Shown: positions 33,505 to 42,108 of the stretch, piece by piece | How positions within the stretch are numbered: position 1 is the first letter of the stretch | Layout of the letters: the number at the start of each line of letters is the position of its first letter | Assembly: GCA_946403075.1 (NCBI GenBank) | Contig: CAMIYN010000014.1 | Coordinates: 1-43,231, forward strand | Reading direction: 5' to 3' | DNA from: an uncultured Lachnospiraceae bacterium | GTDB lineage: Bacteria; Bacillota; Clostridia; Lachnospirales; Lachnospiraceae | Length of the DNA stretch: 43,231 nucleotides | Made by a program: the position numbers and the translations under genes | Notes under the pieces: model-generated | What the model was told of the DNA's origin: nothing | Databases searched by the model: none | The model's input: the letters and a program-made list of their open reading frames with translations, nothing else

Positions 33505-34620
33505 TTATAAAATAAAAATTATAATAAAAGACTCAATTGCAATAAATATTATATTAATAAATGTAAATAAAGTCAAAAATTTTAATATTTTATCTGGATT
33601 TAATGCCATATAATTTCTAAAAGTTATTAACGATGCAAGAGATGCTATAAGAGAACCGAGCCCACCTATATTTACACCATATAAAAGTGGAACATAATTA
33701 TCTGTAAATTTTGATAAAAGTATGCTTGTTGGCACATTTGATATAAATTGGCAAGATAATAGAGTTGTTAAATAAATATTAAAATCAAGTAATACTTTAA
33801 AAAAATTATTTACTATATCTATTCTTGCGAGATTAGAAGAAAATATAAAGAAAAAAATAAAAGTGCAAAGTAATCCAAAGTCCACATTTTTAAATGCATT
33901 TCTATCAAGTATTAATATTATTATAGGTATAATGAGTAAACCTACAATTAATGGAATATATCTAAATACTACAAAAACTACAAGGATAAATAAAAATATG
34001 TATACCCTTTCTTTAATTTTACTTGTTTTTATATTTTGATTTTTTAGTATTAATTTATCATTTCCAATAAATAAAGAACTTAAATATAGAAGTAAAATTG
34101 CTACAACAAAGGGAATAAACATAATTTTCATAAACTCAAAATTATTGATATTGTATTTGGTGTAAATATATAAATTTTGAGGATTTCCAAAAGGTGTAAG
34201 CATCCCACCAAGATTTGCAGATATATTTTGCATAATAAAAACAAATGCTTCTTTGTCTTCATTATTTGTTTCTTTTAAAACAAGATACCCAAGTGGCAAA
34301 AAAGTAATTAATGCTATATCATTTGCTATTATCATTGAACCTATAAATGTAATTGTTATTAATGCAATATAAGATTTCCTTAAAGTATTAAATTTTATAA
34401 TTATCTGCCTTGCAATAGCATAAAAAAAATTTATATCTTTAAATGCACTAATAATGCAGGATATCAAAAATAAGCAAGATATAGTTTTATAATCAATATA
34501 ATAAATATATTCTCTATCTATTGGCACAAAAAAAACAGTTATTATAGCGAGTAAAAATGCTATAAAGGATACTGCATTACTTAAAATAAAATTTTTGATT
34601 TTAACAAATGTATTTCCCAT
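33505..34620 (-). CDS. SLC13/CitMHS-type membrane carrier
   Basis: 371 residues with about ten hydrophobic helices. Conserved half-repeats typical of the ArsB/NhaD/CitMHS superfamily are visible: SMIIANDIALITFLPLGYL in the first half with NLGGMLTPFGNPQNLYIYTK, and SCQFISNVPTSILLSKFTD plus GVNIGGLGSLIASLASLI in the second. Such carriers move citrate, dicarboxylates, sulfate or Na+/H+; the substrate is unresolved. The chain is shorter than most SLC13 proteins. No clear ribosome binding site is visible before the ATG. Upstream lies repeat array C. Confidence 0.78.
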   Translation of the reverse strand: MGNTFVKIKNFILSNAVSFIAFLLAIITVFFVPIDREYIYYIDYKTISCLFLISCIISAFKDINFFYAIARQIIIKFNTLRKSYIALITITFIGSMIIANDIALITFLPLGYLVLKETNNEDKEAFVFIMQNISANLGGMLTPFGNPQNLYIYTKYNINNFEFMKIMFIPFVVAILLLYLSSLFIGNDKLILKNQNIKTSKIKERVYIFLFILVVFVVFRYIPLIVGLLIIPIIILILDRNAFKNVDFGLLCTFIFFFIFSSNLARIDIVNNFFKVLLDFNIYLTTLLSCQFISNVPTSILLSKFTDNYVPLLYGVNIGGLGSLIASLASLITFRNYMALNPDKILKFLTLFTFINIIFIAIESFIIIFIL

Positions 34621-34684
34621 ATATTATTTTTTTGAACTTAAAAGTCTTTGCCTCTACATTTTTTATACTTTACATTATGGTTTA

Positions 34685-35046
34685 CTCTACTATCTTGTAT
34701 ACGGGCTCGTGGTACTTCGCCCCTACGATTATCGCTACTGCATTGCTACGGGCTCGCACCGTTTCGCCCCTACCTTTTTAAGGTTCACCCCCTACAACTT
34801 TCGCTACTTTCTTGCTACGGGCTCGCATTGCTTCGCCCCTACTTTTTTAAGGTTCGCCCCTGCCTTTTTAAGGTTAGCCCCTACAACTTTATCTACTTTC
34901 TTGCTGCGGGCTCGTGGTACTTCGCCCCTACGGTTAACTCTACTATCTTGCTATGGGCTCGCGGTACTTCGCCCCTACTTTTTTAAAGTTCGCCACTACA
35001 CTAACTTTACTATCTTGAAACGGGCGCGGGGTACTTTCCCATACTA
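34685..35046 (+). repeat. Array C of the 47-bp GC-rich palindromic repeat, filling the gap between genes
   Basis: Six units in the opposite orientation to arrays A and B, reading TCTTGCTACGGGCTCG, a variable core, TTCGCCCCTAC. Some spacers are expanded by TTTTTAAGGTTCGCCCCTAC half-units. Hairpin cores in gene-A orientation are GTACCAC, ACGGTGC, GCAATGC, GTACCAC, GTACCGC and a decayed GTACCCC. The array occupies most of the 451-bp gap 34621-35071 between the aldo/keto reductase stop and the carrier start; nothing else is seen there. Confidence 0.85.
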
Positions 35047-35071
35047 TTATTGCTTCATTCTACAAAAAAAA

Positions 35072-35914
35072 TTAGAAGTCAATAGTGCTAGGATCCCATC
35101 CCGAAAACATTTTATCAGTAATTTTATTTATTTTTAAAATATCATCACTCTCTAACATAAAATTATCAATATCTAAATTTTCTCTCATTTTTTCAATGCT
35201 ATTAGCCTTTGGCAATGGGATTATATTATTGTCTAAACACCATTTTATACAAATTTGTGAAATTGGTCTATTATATTTTTTTGATAAATTAATTAAAACA
35301 TCATTTTTAAAAACTTTTCCAAATGCAAATGGAGACCAGGCTTCTACCAAAATATTATTTTCTTTGCAAAAATCAACTACATCACTTTGAATAAATCCAG
35401 GATGATATTCGATTTGATTGACCATTGGAACAATTTCTTGATCAATCAAAGTTCTTAAATGTTTTATTTTAAAATTTGAGACACCTATTAATTTAATTTT
35501 TTTAGATTTATATAAATCTACAAGGGCTCTCCAAGTAGATTTATTAATATCTTCCCAATCAGGATACTTATTAATATCAGCAGGCCAATGTATTAAATAT
35601 AAATCAATATAATTTAGTTTCAATTTTTTTATACTTTTTTCAAAAGATTTTATTGTTTTGTCATAACCTCTATCATCATTCCAGACCTTACTTGTTATAA
35701 ATATTTCATCTCTTTTTATATTCATTTCTTCTATTGCTATACCAATACTCTCTTCTGTTCCATAATATGATGCAGTATCAATATGTTTATAACCAACACT
35801 AATTGCATTTTTTATACAATTAATGGCTTCACATCCCTCTGGTAATTGCCATGTCCCATAGCCTATAAATGGAATTTTAATATTATTACAAATAAAATAT
35901 TTATTCAAAATCAA
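35072..35914 (-). CDS. Aldo/keto reductase
   Basis: NADPH-dependent carbonyl reductase of (beta/alpha)8 fold, about 280 residues. The catalytic tetrad is intact: Asp and Tyr in HIDTASYYGTEE, Lys in ITSKVWND and His in LYLIHWPAD; GVSNF and the C-terminal PLPKANS/R cofactor-binding region follow. The closest type is the AKR5-like 2,5-diketogluconate/methylglyoxal reductase group, with open substrate range. No ATG lies where homology begins (NKYFICNN): the likely start is a TTG at 35914 or 35908, with AAAGGAGAGG just upstream, overlapping the end of the LicC-LicA-type gene. The upstream ATG at 35947 lies inside that gene. It is the third gene of the DXS-like cluster. Confidence 0.88.
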   Translation of the reverse strand: MILNKYFICNNIKIPFIGYGTWQLPEGCEAINCIKNAISVGYKHIDTASYYGTEESIGIAIEEMNIKRDEIFITSKVWNDDRGYDKTIKSFEKSIKKLKLNYIDLYLIHWPADINKYPDWEDINKSTWRALVDLYKSKKIKLIGVSNFKIKHLRTLIDQEIVPMVNQIEYHPGFIQSDVVDFCKENNILVEAWSPFAFGKVFKNDVLINLSKKYNRPISQICIKWCLDNNIIPLPKANSIEKMRENLDIDNFMLESDDILKINKITDKMFSGWDPSTIDF

Positions 35915-37715
35915 ATCCTCTCCTTTCCAAAAAACAAATGCACTCATTAAAATTTTTATTTTTTTTATCTACATAGCCATCTAAATATTTATTTGTTATA
36001 GTTGACCTAATTAAATCCCAAATAATCGATGATATTGCATCTATTGCCATATATGAAACAAAAATATTAATCATATCATTAATGTCTAAATTTTCCAATT
36101 TTAAAATTTCTTGTTTTTTTACTTCTAAATTAATATATATTTTCAAAATATCAATTGACTTATCAATATTCAAATCACCATAAATTGAAAAAAGTGCAAT
36201 GTCAGTTAATGGGTCTGCCATCCCAGCAAATTCAAAATCTATAATTTTAATTCCAAAATCTGTCTTTAAAACATTACTATATCCAGAATCCCCATGACAA
36301 AATAGATTTGGTCTATCAAATCTTTTTACATATTCGTTTAGAATTTTACATTTTTTATAAATTTTCTCAAAATCATCATAAATATATTTTATTTTATATT
36401 TATCCATTATTTTTATATATTTTTTAAAAGTGTTAAAAACATTAATATTTTCATCTACTCTTACATCTAAGGTATGCAGTTTTTTATAAGTTAAAATGCA
36501 ATCTCTCAATTCCTTTTCACTATTTACATTAATCACTTGTGAATTTTCAAAATATTTTGAAATTTTTAATCCTGTCTTTTCATCAAAGTATATAATCTTA
36601 TCTGTTATATCAAGACTATCAAGCATATTATAAATATTTTTTTCTTTTTTTCTATCTACAAATAAACCTGTTGCTACACCGGGTTTTCTAACTATGTATT
36701 TTTTACTATCTTTTGTTAATAAATATGATTCATTACTTATACCAGCATCAATTTTTTTTAAAAAAATTTTTTGTGCTGCACTTATTCCCAAATTTTTTGA
36801 AATTTCATTTTTTAGATAAAGCAGACTATCTTGCTCTTTTTCTATGTCATCTACTGTATCAAACTCTTTCATAATCCCATATGGAATTTTTTTTACATAA
36901 AAATTTGGCAGAACATCAAAATTAGACACTAAAATATCTTCCCAATACATATTATAACTATTTTCTTTTTTATATTCTATTTTTACCAAATCAATTAATT
37001 TATTTATTTCATCTTTTGTATGAAAACTAAATCCACCTAAATAGTAATTAAAATCATTGCCATAATACACACTATTAACTTTATTATTTTCATCATAATT
37101 ATAAACCCACTCATTTTCACAATCATCAAGCCATGCACCTATATAATAAGGTTCACACTCATATTCATTAAAAATATTTTCTGTTAAATAAATATCACTT
37201 GCTATAATATATGAATTTTTATTTTCTATCTCATTTATAATATTATAAAAACTTGCAATTGTATTTTTTTTATTGTATTCAGGGTTATATATTAATTTTA
37301 CATTATATTTATTTATTAGATACTCAAATTGTTCTTTTACATGTCCTACTAGGACGACAATATTTTTTATATTTTTTTCTAATAATTGTTTTATTAATCT
37401 TTCAATCAAAACTTCCCCATTAACTTTAAGTAGACACTTTGAAGTTTTTTTTGTTATTTCACCCATCCTTTGTCCTATACCTGATGCAAGTAAAATAGCA
37501 GTATCCACTTTAAATTTATTTAAATATAATAATCCTTCATTTGTTATTACATAATTTCTATTATTTTTTTTTAGTATGAATTTATCGATACAGTCTAATT
37601 CATTAATGTAGTTATCAAATTCATTAAAACATATATTATACCTATAACAAAATTTTTCTTTATTAAATTTCTTATTATTATAAATTTCTCTTAATACTAA
37701 AAACTTTTTATTCAT
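35901..37715 (-). CDS. Fusion of winged helix, LicC-type cytidylyltransferase and LicA-type choline kinase
   Basis: 604 residues. Residues 1-66 look like a winged-helix domain. A nucleotidyltransferase follows with AILLASGIGQRMGEITKKTS (73-92), KCLLKVNG with K96, and a metal-binding ASD (172-174). From about 310 there is an aminoglycoside-phosphotransferase/choline-kinase fold with the catalytic loop FCHGDSGYSN (H474, D476, N481) and the metal site IIDFEFAG (D493). In the lic pathway the kinase makes phosphocholine and the cytidylyltransferase makes CDP-choline for wall or LPS decoration. Substrate here could instead be another alcohol. The ATG overlaps the stop of the DXS-like gene. Confidence 0.85.
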   Translation of the reverse strand: MNKKFLVLREIYNNKKFNKEKFCYRYNICFNEFDNYINELDCIDKFILKKNNRNYVITNEGLLYLNKFKVDTAILLASGIGQRMGEITKKTSKCLLKVNGEVLIERLIKQLLEKNIKNIVVLVGHVKEQFEYLINKYNVKLIYNPEYNKKNTIASFYNIINEIENKNSYIIASDIYLTENIFNEYECEPYYIGAWLDDCENEWVYNYDENNKVNSVYYGNDFNYYLGGFSFHTKDEINKLIDLVKIEYKKENSYNMYWEDILVSNFDVLPNFYVKKIPYGIMKEFDTVDDIEKEQDSLLYLKNEISKNLGISAAQKIFLKKIDAGISNESYLLTKDSKKYIVRKPGVATGLFVDRKKEKNIYNMLDSLDITDKIIYFDEKTGLKISKYFENSQVINVNSEKELRDCILTYKKLHTLDVRVDENINVFNTFKKYIKIMDKYKIKYIYDDFEKIYKKCKILNEYVKRFDRPNLFCHGDSGYSNVLKTDFGIKIIDFEFAGMADPLTDIALFSIYGDLNIDKSIDILKIYINLEVKKQEILKLENLDINDMINIFVSYMAIDAISSIIWDLIRSTITNKYLDGYVDKKNKNFNECICFLERRGFDFE

Positions 37716-39471
37716 ATAATTTACATCTCTTTATATACTCTATTATCTTTTCATTGGTCATATCAAGTTCTTCAAACACTTTCTCACTATCATAGATGTC
37801 ATAAAATTTTTTATCTATGCCATAAGATTTAACTAATATACTACTATCACTAAAATAATCTGCAATTTTTTCTCCAAACCCTCCACACTTGCAGCAATCT
37901 TCAAGAGTTATTATTAATTTATGATTATTTTTAATTGAATTTAAAGTCTCACTATCAATTTCTGATATAAATAATGGATTAATTAATGTAGCAGAAATTC
38001 CAAATTCTTTTTTGATTTCATTTAACAATAAAACTCCTCTTTCAAACATCCCACCAACAGCAAAAACTACTATTTCACTTCCACTTTTTTCTATAACATA
38101 TTTTTTATTTGGATTAAACTTTGTTTCTCTACTATAAACAACTCCTCTTGGAACAAAAATCATAACTGGTTGTTCTTTTTGATTTATAGCAAAATCAAGT
38201 GATGATAATAATTCTTCTTTAGAAGTTGGAGCTATTACTAAAAGATTTGGTATATTTTGAAAAATTGATTGTGAAAAAATGCCAAGATGTGATGATTCTT
38301 CTATCCCATCAAAACTATACACAGAAAGAATCGTTGCAGGAGAATTATTTAAACATAAATCTTCTGCAACTTGGTCATATACTCTTTGAAAAAACGAAGC
38401 ATCAGTAGTCACAAGGACATTACTTCCATTTTTAGCAGCACCTGATGCCATAGCTATAGCATGCTCTTCTGCAATACCTACATCTATATATTTACTTCCA
38501 AGTTCTTTTCTCTGTGAACTTGTTAAATTAATAGCACAAGGATAACTTGGAGTTATTAATAAAAAATCATCATCAAATTTTGCCCTTTTCATTACATATT
38601 CATTTAAAACATCAAAATAATATTCATTATTATCAACTATTGATGAATTACCTGTTTTTATATCAAAAGGATAACACCAATGCCAAGCTTCCTTGTCGTT
38701 AATTGCAACATCATATCCACAGCCCTTTATTGTATTTATATGAAATGCAATAGGATGATTTATATTTTTTATCTTTTTAAAATCATTTATTAAGATTTCT
38801 AAATCATTTCCATTTTCTTCATAGAAATAATCAAAACCAAAACTTTTAAAAATATTATTTGTGGCACTTCCCTTCGTCTCTCTCAATAGTTTTAAATTTT
38901 CTGAAATACTACCACAACTATCTGCGACAAACATATCATTATCATTTATTATTAAAATAAAATTTGACTTTAATAAACTTCCAACTACATTTAATCCCTC
39001 CATTGCTTCCCCACCAGATAATGACCCATCACCAATCACTGCTATTACATTAAAATTTTCTTTTTTTAAATCTCTTGATTTTGCAATGCCAGAAGCAAGA
39101 GAAATAGATGTTGATGTATGACCTATTTTGAAAATATCATGCTCACTCTCTAATGGATTTGTATAGCCAGAAATTAAATCAAATTTATCGTCAAAAATAA
39201 AATTATCTTTTCTACCTGTAAGTATTTTATGTGGATATGTTTGATGCGAAACATCAAATATAAATTTGTCATTAGGTGAATCAAAAACATAATGCATTGC
39301 TATTTCTAATTCTACTACTCCAAAATTTGAACCAAAATGCCCACCTTTTTTGCTCAACTTATTAAATAATGCCATCCTTATTTCATCTGCTAACTTTTTT
39401 AATTCATCAATAGTTAAGTTTTTTATGTCTTTCACAGTTTCAATATTTTTTAAAATTTTATACTCTGTCAT
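37708..39471 (-). CDS. DXS-like thiamine-diphosphate enzyme (divergent paralogue)
   Basis: 587 residues, shorter than standard 1-deoxyxylulose-5-phosphate synthase (about 620). The fold is clear: GGHFGSNFGVVELEIAMHYV (43-62), DVSHQTYPHKILTGR, the TPP motif VIGDGSLSGGEAMEG (146-159) with NDND (176-179), catalytic E335 in DVGIAEEHA and R363 in QRVYDQ. But GLSGFPKRSES is replaced by ISGYTNPLESEHD, the DRAGLVGEDG region by SFDGIEESSH (386-395), and VRYPRG by IFVPRG (438-443), so arginines thought to bind the phosphate of glyceraldehyde 3-phosphate appear absent. True DXS remains possible. RBS AGAGGT. First gene of a three-gene operon with the fusion kinase and aldo/keto reductase. Confidence 0.8.
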   Translation of the reverse strand: MTEYKILKNIETVKDIKNLTIDELKKLADEIRMALFNKLSKKGGHFGSNFGVVELEIAMHYVFDSPNDKFIFDVSHQTYPHKILTGRKDNFIFDDKFDLISGYTNPLESEHDIFKIGHTSTSISLASGIAKSRDLKKENFNVIAVIGDGSLSGGEAMEGLNVVGSLLKSNFILIINDNDMFVADSCGSISENLKLLRETKGSATNNIFKSFGFDYFYEENGNDLEILINDFKKIKNINHPIAFHINTIKGCGYDVAINDKEAWHWCYPFDIKTGNSSIVDNNEYYFDVLNEYVMKRAKFDDDFLLITPSYPCAINLTSSQRKELGSKYIDVGIAEEHAIAMASGAAKNGSNVLVTTDASFFQRVYDQVAEDLCLNNSPATILSVYSFDGIEESSHLGIFSQSIFQNIPNLLVIAPTSKEELLSSLDFAINQKEQPVMIFVPRGVVYSRETKFNPNKKYVIEKSGSEIVVFAVGGMFERGVLLLNEIKKEFGISATLINPLFISEIDSETLNSIKNNHKLIITLEDCCKCGGFGEKIADYFSDSSILVKSYGIDKKFYDIYDSEKVFEELDMTNEKIIEYIKRCKLYE

Positions 39472-39510
39472 TATATTACCTCTTTAAACTATATATTTAT
39501 AAATTATAGA

Positions 39511-39600
39511 ACCACGAGGGTCGCGATGCTTCGCCCCTATGGTTAACTCTACTTTCTTGCTGAGGGCTCGCTTAGGGCTCCCGCTGGTTCGCCCCTACAA
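39511..39600 (+). repeat. Array D of the 47-bp GC-rich palindromic repeat
   Basis: Two units between the acyl-CoA synthetase and DXS-like genes. In gene-A orientation the hairpin cores are GCATCGC and CCAGCGG. The second unit has the same extended form, GGGAGCCCTAAGCGAGCCC, as the unit near 5515 in array A. It lies in the short gap of a co-directional gene run. Confidence 0.8.
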
Positions 39601-39626
39601 TTTTTACACTACTATTTTTTTTAGTT

Positions 39627-41003
39627 TTAAACTATCAATTTTTCAATAATTGAAAAACAATACTTAGGGGATGGCATAGCAATAACTCCAAGTTTCATTA
39701 ATTCTTCTATACAACTCTGCTCTCTTGTATTAGACATAAAAGATAACAAAATAATTGGCTTTTTATTATTTTTTAATTTTTCTTTTAACAATTTAAATGC
39801 AGAAATCATATAATATATGCACTTGTCATCTATATGATTTAAAATAGTATATCCTATTAATGCTACATCTATATTTTCATCCAATAACACTTTTTCAAGT
39901 ACTATTTCTAATTTCTCTGTATCATAAGAAAGTGTTGCTGTCATATCAAGTGGATTTGAAACTTTTGCATAGCTTGGTAAATTTTCATATAAATAATCAG
40001 TTAAACTCTTACTAAAATCAGGGAATTGAATATTATACATACTTCCTACATCACAAGCAACCCCTGCTTCCCCTCCTGATAAATTAAGTGATGCTATCCT
40101 ATTTCCATAAATTCTATTTCCTGTAATAGATAAAAAAGTTGCTACATATATTAATTCTTCTGTATCATCAACTCTTATACAATCATATTTTTTAATCAAT
40201 TCATTAAATTTATTATCATCTATTAAATCAGCACCACCTGTGTGATTTTTTGATATAAGTTTTGACTTTTCACTTCTACCACTTTTATATAAAGCAATCG
40301 GTTTATTCTTCTCTCTTGCTCTATTTAACGAATTTTCAAAAGAATCCATATCTTTAATGATATCTATATGAAGTGCTATAACTTTTGTCATTTCATCATC
40401 TATTAAAAAATCAATATAATCAGAAAATTTTATAATATTTGCATTACCACAAGAAATATTATATGACATTTTAGGCCATTGATTATCTATAAAAGATAAA
40501 CTAATCATCCCACTTTGTGATACTATGCCAATATTTCCTTTTCTATCTCTCTTATCTGATAAAAATGCAAAAGCATTTACATCATCTATATAATTTACAA
40601 ATCCAGCACAATTAGGTCCTAATATTAAAATTCCCGTTTCATCATATATTTTTTTTAACTCATCCTCTCTCAATACATCATCTCTATCCATAGTCTCAGA
40701 AAAACCACTTGCAAAAATTACTGCAGCTTTTACTGATTTTTCTTTTGCATCTTTTAATATCCCAAGAACAGTATTTTTATTTGTAGCAATTATCAATAAA
40801 TCAATATTTGTTTCCACATCAAGAATCGATTTATAACATTTTTTTCCATAAACTACATCCCTTTTTGGATTTATAAAATATAATGAATTTTCATATTTAA
40901 AACTTTCAAGTAAATTTTTACAAACTGCTCCACCAAATCCATCTGATTCGTTTGCACCTATTACTGCTATAGATTTTGGTGAAAATAAATTTTTTAAATC
41001 CAT
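39627..41003 (-). CDS. ADP-forming acyl-CoA synthetase, alpha-subunit type
   Basis: 458 residues. N-terminal CoA-binding Rossmann domain (SPKSIAVIGANESDGFGGAV), then succinyl-CoA-synthetase-like domains with GILILGPNCAGFVN, IGIVSQSGMISLSF and the phospho-His loop SKNHTGGAD (H254), ending with a third alpha-type domain. The ATP-grasp beta part that binds ADP is absent, both within the chain and as a neighbouring gene, so a separate beta subunit must be encoded elsewhere. The enzyme converts acyl-CoA, ADP and phosphate to acid, CoA and ATP. Position right after korC indicates it takes acyl-CoA from the 2-oxoacid oxidoreductase. AGGGGAT precedes the ATG. Confidence 0.85.
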   Translation of the reverse strand: MDLKNLFSPKSIAVIGANESDGFGGAVCKNLLESFKYENSLYFINPKRDVVYGKKCYKSILDVETNIDLLIIATNKNTVLGILKDAKEKSVKAAVIFASGFSETMDRDDVLREDELKKIYDETGILILGPNCAGFVNYIDDVNAFAFLSDKRDRKGNIGIVSQSGMISLSFIDNQWPKMSYNISCGNANIIKFSDYIDFLIDDEMTKVIALHIDIIKDMDSFENSLNRAREKNKPIALYKSGRSEKSKLISKNHTGGADLIDDNKFNELIKKYDCIRVDDTEELIYVATFLSITGNRIYGNRIASLNLSGGEAGVACDVGSMYNIQFPDFSKSLTDYLYENLPSYAKVSNPLDMTATLSYDTEKLEIVLEKVLLDENIDVALIGYTILNHIDDKCIYYMISAFKLLKEKLKNNKKPIILLSFMSNTREQSCIEELMKLGVIAMPSPKYCFSIIEKLIV

Positions 41004-41006
41004 ATT

Positions 41007-41462
41007 TTAATCCCCTATGTTATTAAAAACTTCTAAATTTTTTTCAAAAACTTCATTTTTTTTAAATTTTTTCTTTAACTCATCTAATATATCATTTTTA
41101 TCAATAACTCCAAAACTCTCTATGAATTTTCTAAGTAATATCATATTTTTCATCTTATTATGAATATCCTTTTTATCTACATTTATTATTACTGTTTTTC
41201 CATTTTTGAACTTTTCATATTTTTCTATATACTTATCATTAGCCACTAAAAAATAATTAGGTGAATTTATAGTTGGATTAATTATATTATAATCAGAATC
41301 GATTTTTAAAATACAATTAACCTCCCCACCCCTTTGCTGCGAACCATAAAAAGGATATAGAGACACTTTGAAATTATTTTTAATAAAAACATTAGCAAGT
41401 ATTTCTCCTATTGTCAAAACACCTTCACCACCAATACCTGTAATAAATATTTCGCAATTCAT
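41007..41462 (-). CDS. korC: 2-Oxoacid:ferredoxin oxidoreductase, gamma subunit
   Basis: 151 residues. Opens CEIFITGIGGEGVLTIGEIL, the glycine-rich start of the gamma family, and has YPFYGSQQRGGEVNC, the conserved segment that helps bind CoA. Shorter than the usual ~180 residues. The ATG at 41462 follows TAGGT and the korB stop at once; an upstream ATG at 41486 lies inside korB and is not preferred. Last of three oxidoreductase subunits, directly followed by the acyl-CoA synthetase gene. Confidence 0.88.
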   Translation of the reverse strand: MNCEIFITGIGGEGVLTIGEILANVFIKNNFKVSLYPFYGSQQRGGEVNCILKIDSDYNIINPTINSPNYFLVANDKYIEKYEKFKNGKTVIINVDKKDIHNKMKNMILLRKFIESFGVIDKNDILDELKKKFKKNEVFEKNLEVFNNIGD

Positions 41463-41463
41463 A

Positions 41464-42105
41464 TTACCTACACTCCATAAAAACATTATATCTCTCTTTT
41501 ACAACACTATTTATTATATCTACACACTCTGCTATTGACTTTCTATAATTTGTAGGACAAGGTGAAATTAATTCAACCATATTAAAACCACCTCTCTCAA
41601 TATATGAATTGAATGCTTCTCTCAAATATTTTTCTGCTATATCTATATTTTCCCTATCAGTAAGTATCGCTCTTGCGATGAAATTTACATCAAAACTTTT
41701 TAATATATCTTCTATTTTAAAATTACTATTTTGTAAATTTGTCGCAGTCTTTTGTCCTCCTGTCATTGCAAGTATTCCATTATTTATAACCACTACACAA
41801 ACATCATTTTTTCTGCTTGCAGCATGTATTAATTCATTAAAACCTATCTCATATGCCGCACCATCACCCATATAAGATAAAACAAAATTTTTATGATTTG
41901 CAGTTTTTATACCAATACTCACAGGGATAACTCTACCGTGTGGACACATAATCCCATCATAATATACATAATCAGCAAGAAGAGAGCAGCAAGCAACATC
42001 ATGGGCAAATATAACATCATTTTTAATTTTCATATCTTCAAAAATTTTATCAATTATACCCATTGCTGTTCTATGCCCACAGCCATTACAAAGTAAATCA
42101 TACAT
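41464..42105 (-). CDS. korB: 2-Oxoacid:ferredoxin oxidoreductase, beta subunit
   Basis: TPP-binding subunit. 213 residues, short for the family (commonly 240-280). It has LCNGCGHRTAMGII at the very N-terminus, CPHGRVIPVSIGIK, the TPP motif YMGDGAAYEIGFNELIHAA, VVINNGILAMTGGQ, and the FIARA stretch. The loop after MTGGQ that normally contains a PTGRDP-like segment is reduced, which accounts for part of the missing length. There is no iron-sulfur cluster motif, so a separate ferredoxin subunit or free ferredoxin must take electrons. AGAGGT lies before the ATG. Confidence 0.88.
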   Translation of the reverse strand: MYDLLCNGCGHRTAMGIIDKIFEDMKIKNDVIFAHDVACCSLLADYVYYDGIMCPHGRVIPVSIGIKTANHKNFVLSYMGDGAAYEIGFNELIHAASRKNDVCVVVINNGILAMTGGQKTATNLQNSNFKIEDILKSFDVNFIARAILTDRENIDIAEKYLREAFNSYIERGGFNMVELISPCPTNYRKSIAECVDIINSVVKERYNVFMECR

Positions 42106-42108
42106 AAT

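Noticed and set aside
34685-35046. Possible CRISPR array, because of regular GC-rich units of about 47 bp.
   Set aside because: Units are palindromic and nearly contiguous, no unique spacers of constant length separate identical repeats, and no cas genes are present.
34595-35137. Open frames of 110-180 codons on the plus strand over array C.
   Set aside because: They translate the GC-rich repeat units (TGSHCFAPTFLR-like periodic peptides), with no ribosome binding site or homology.
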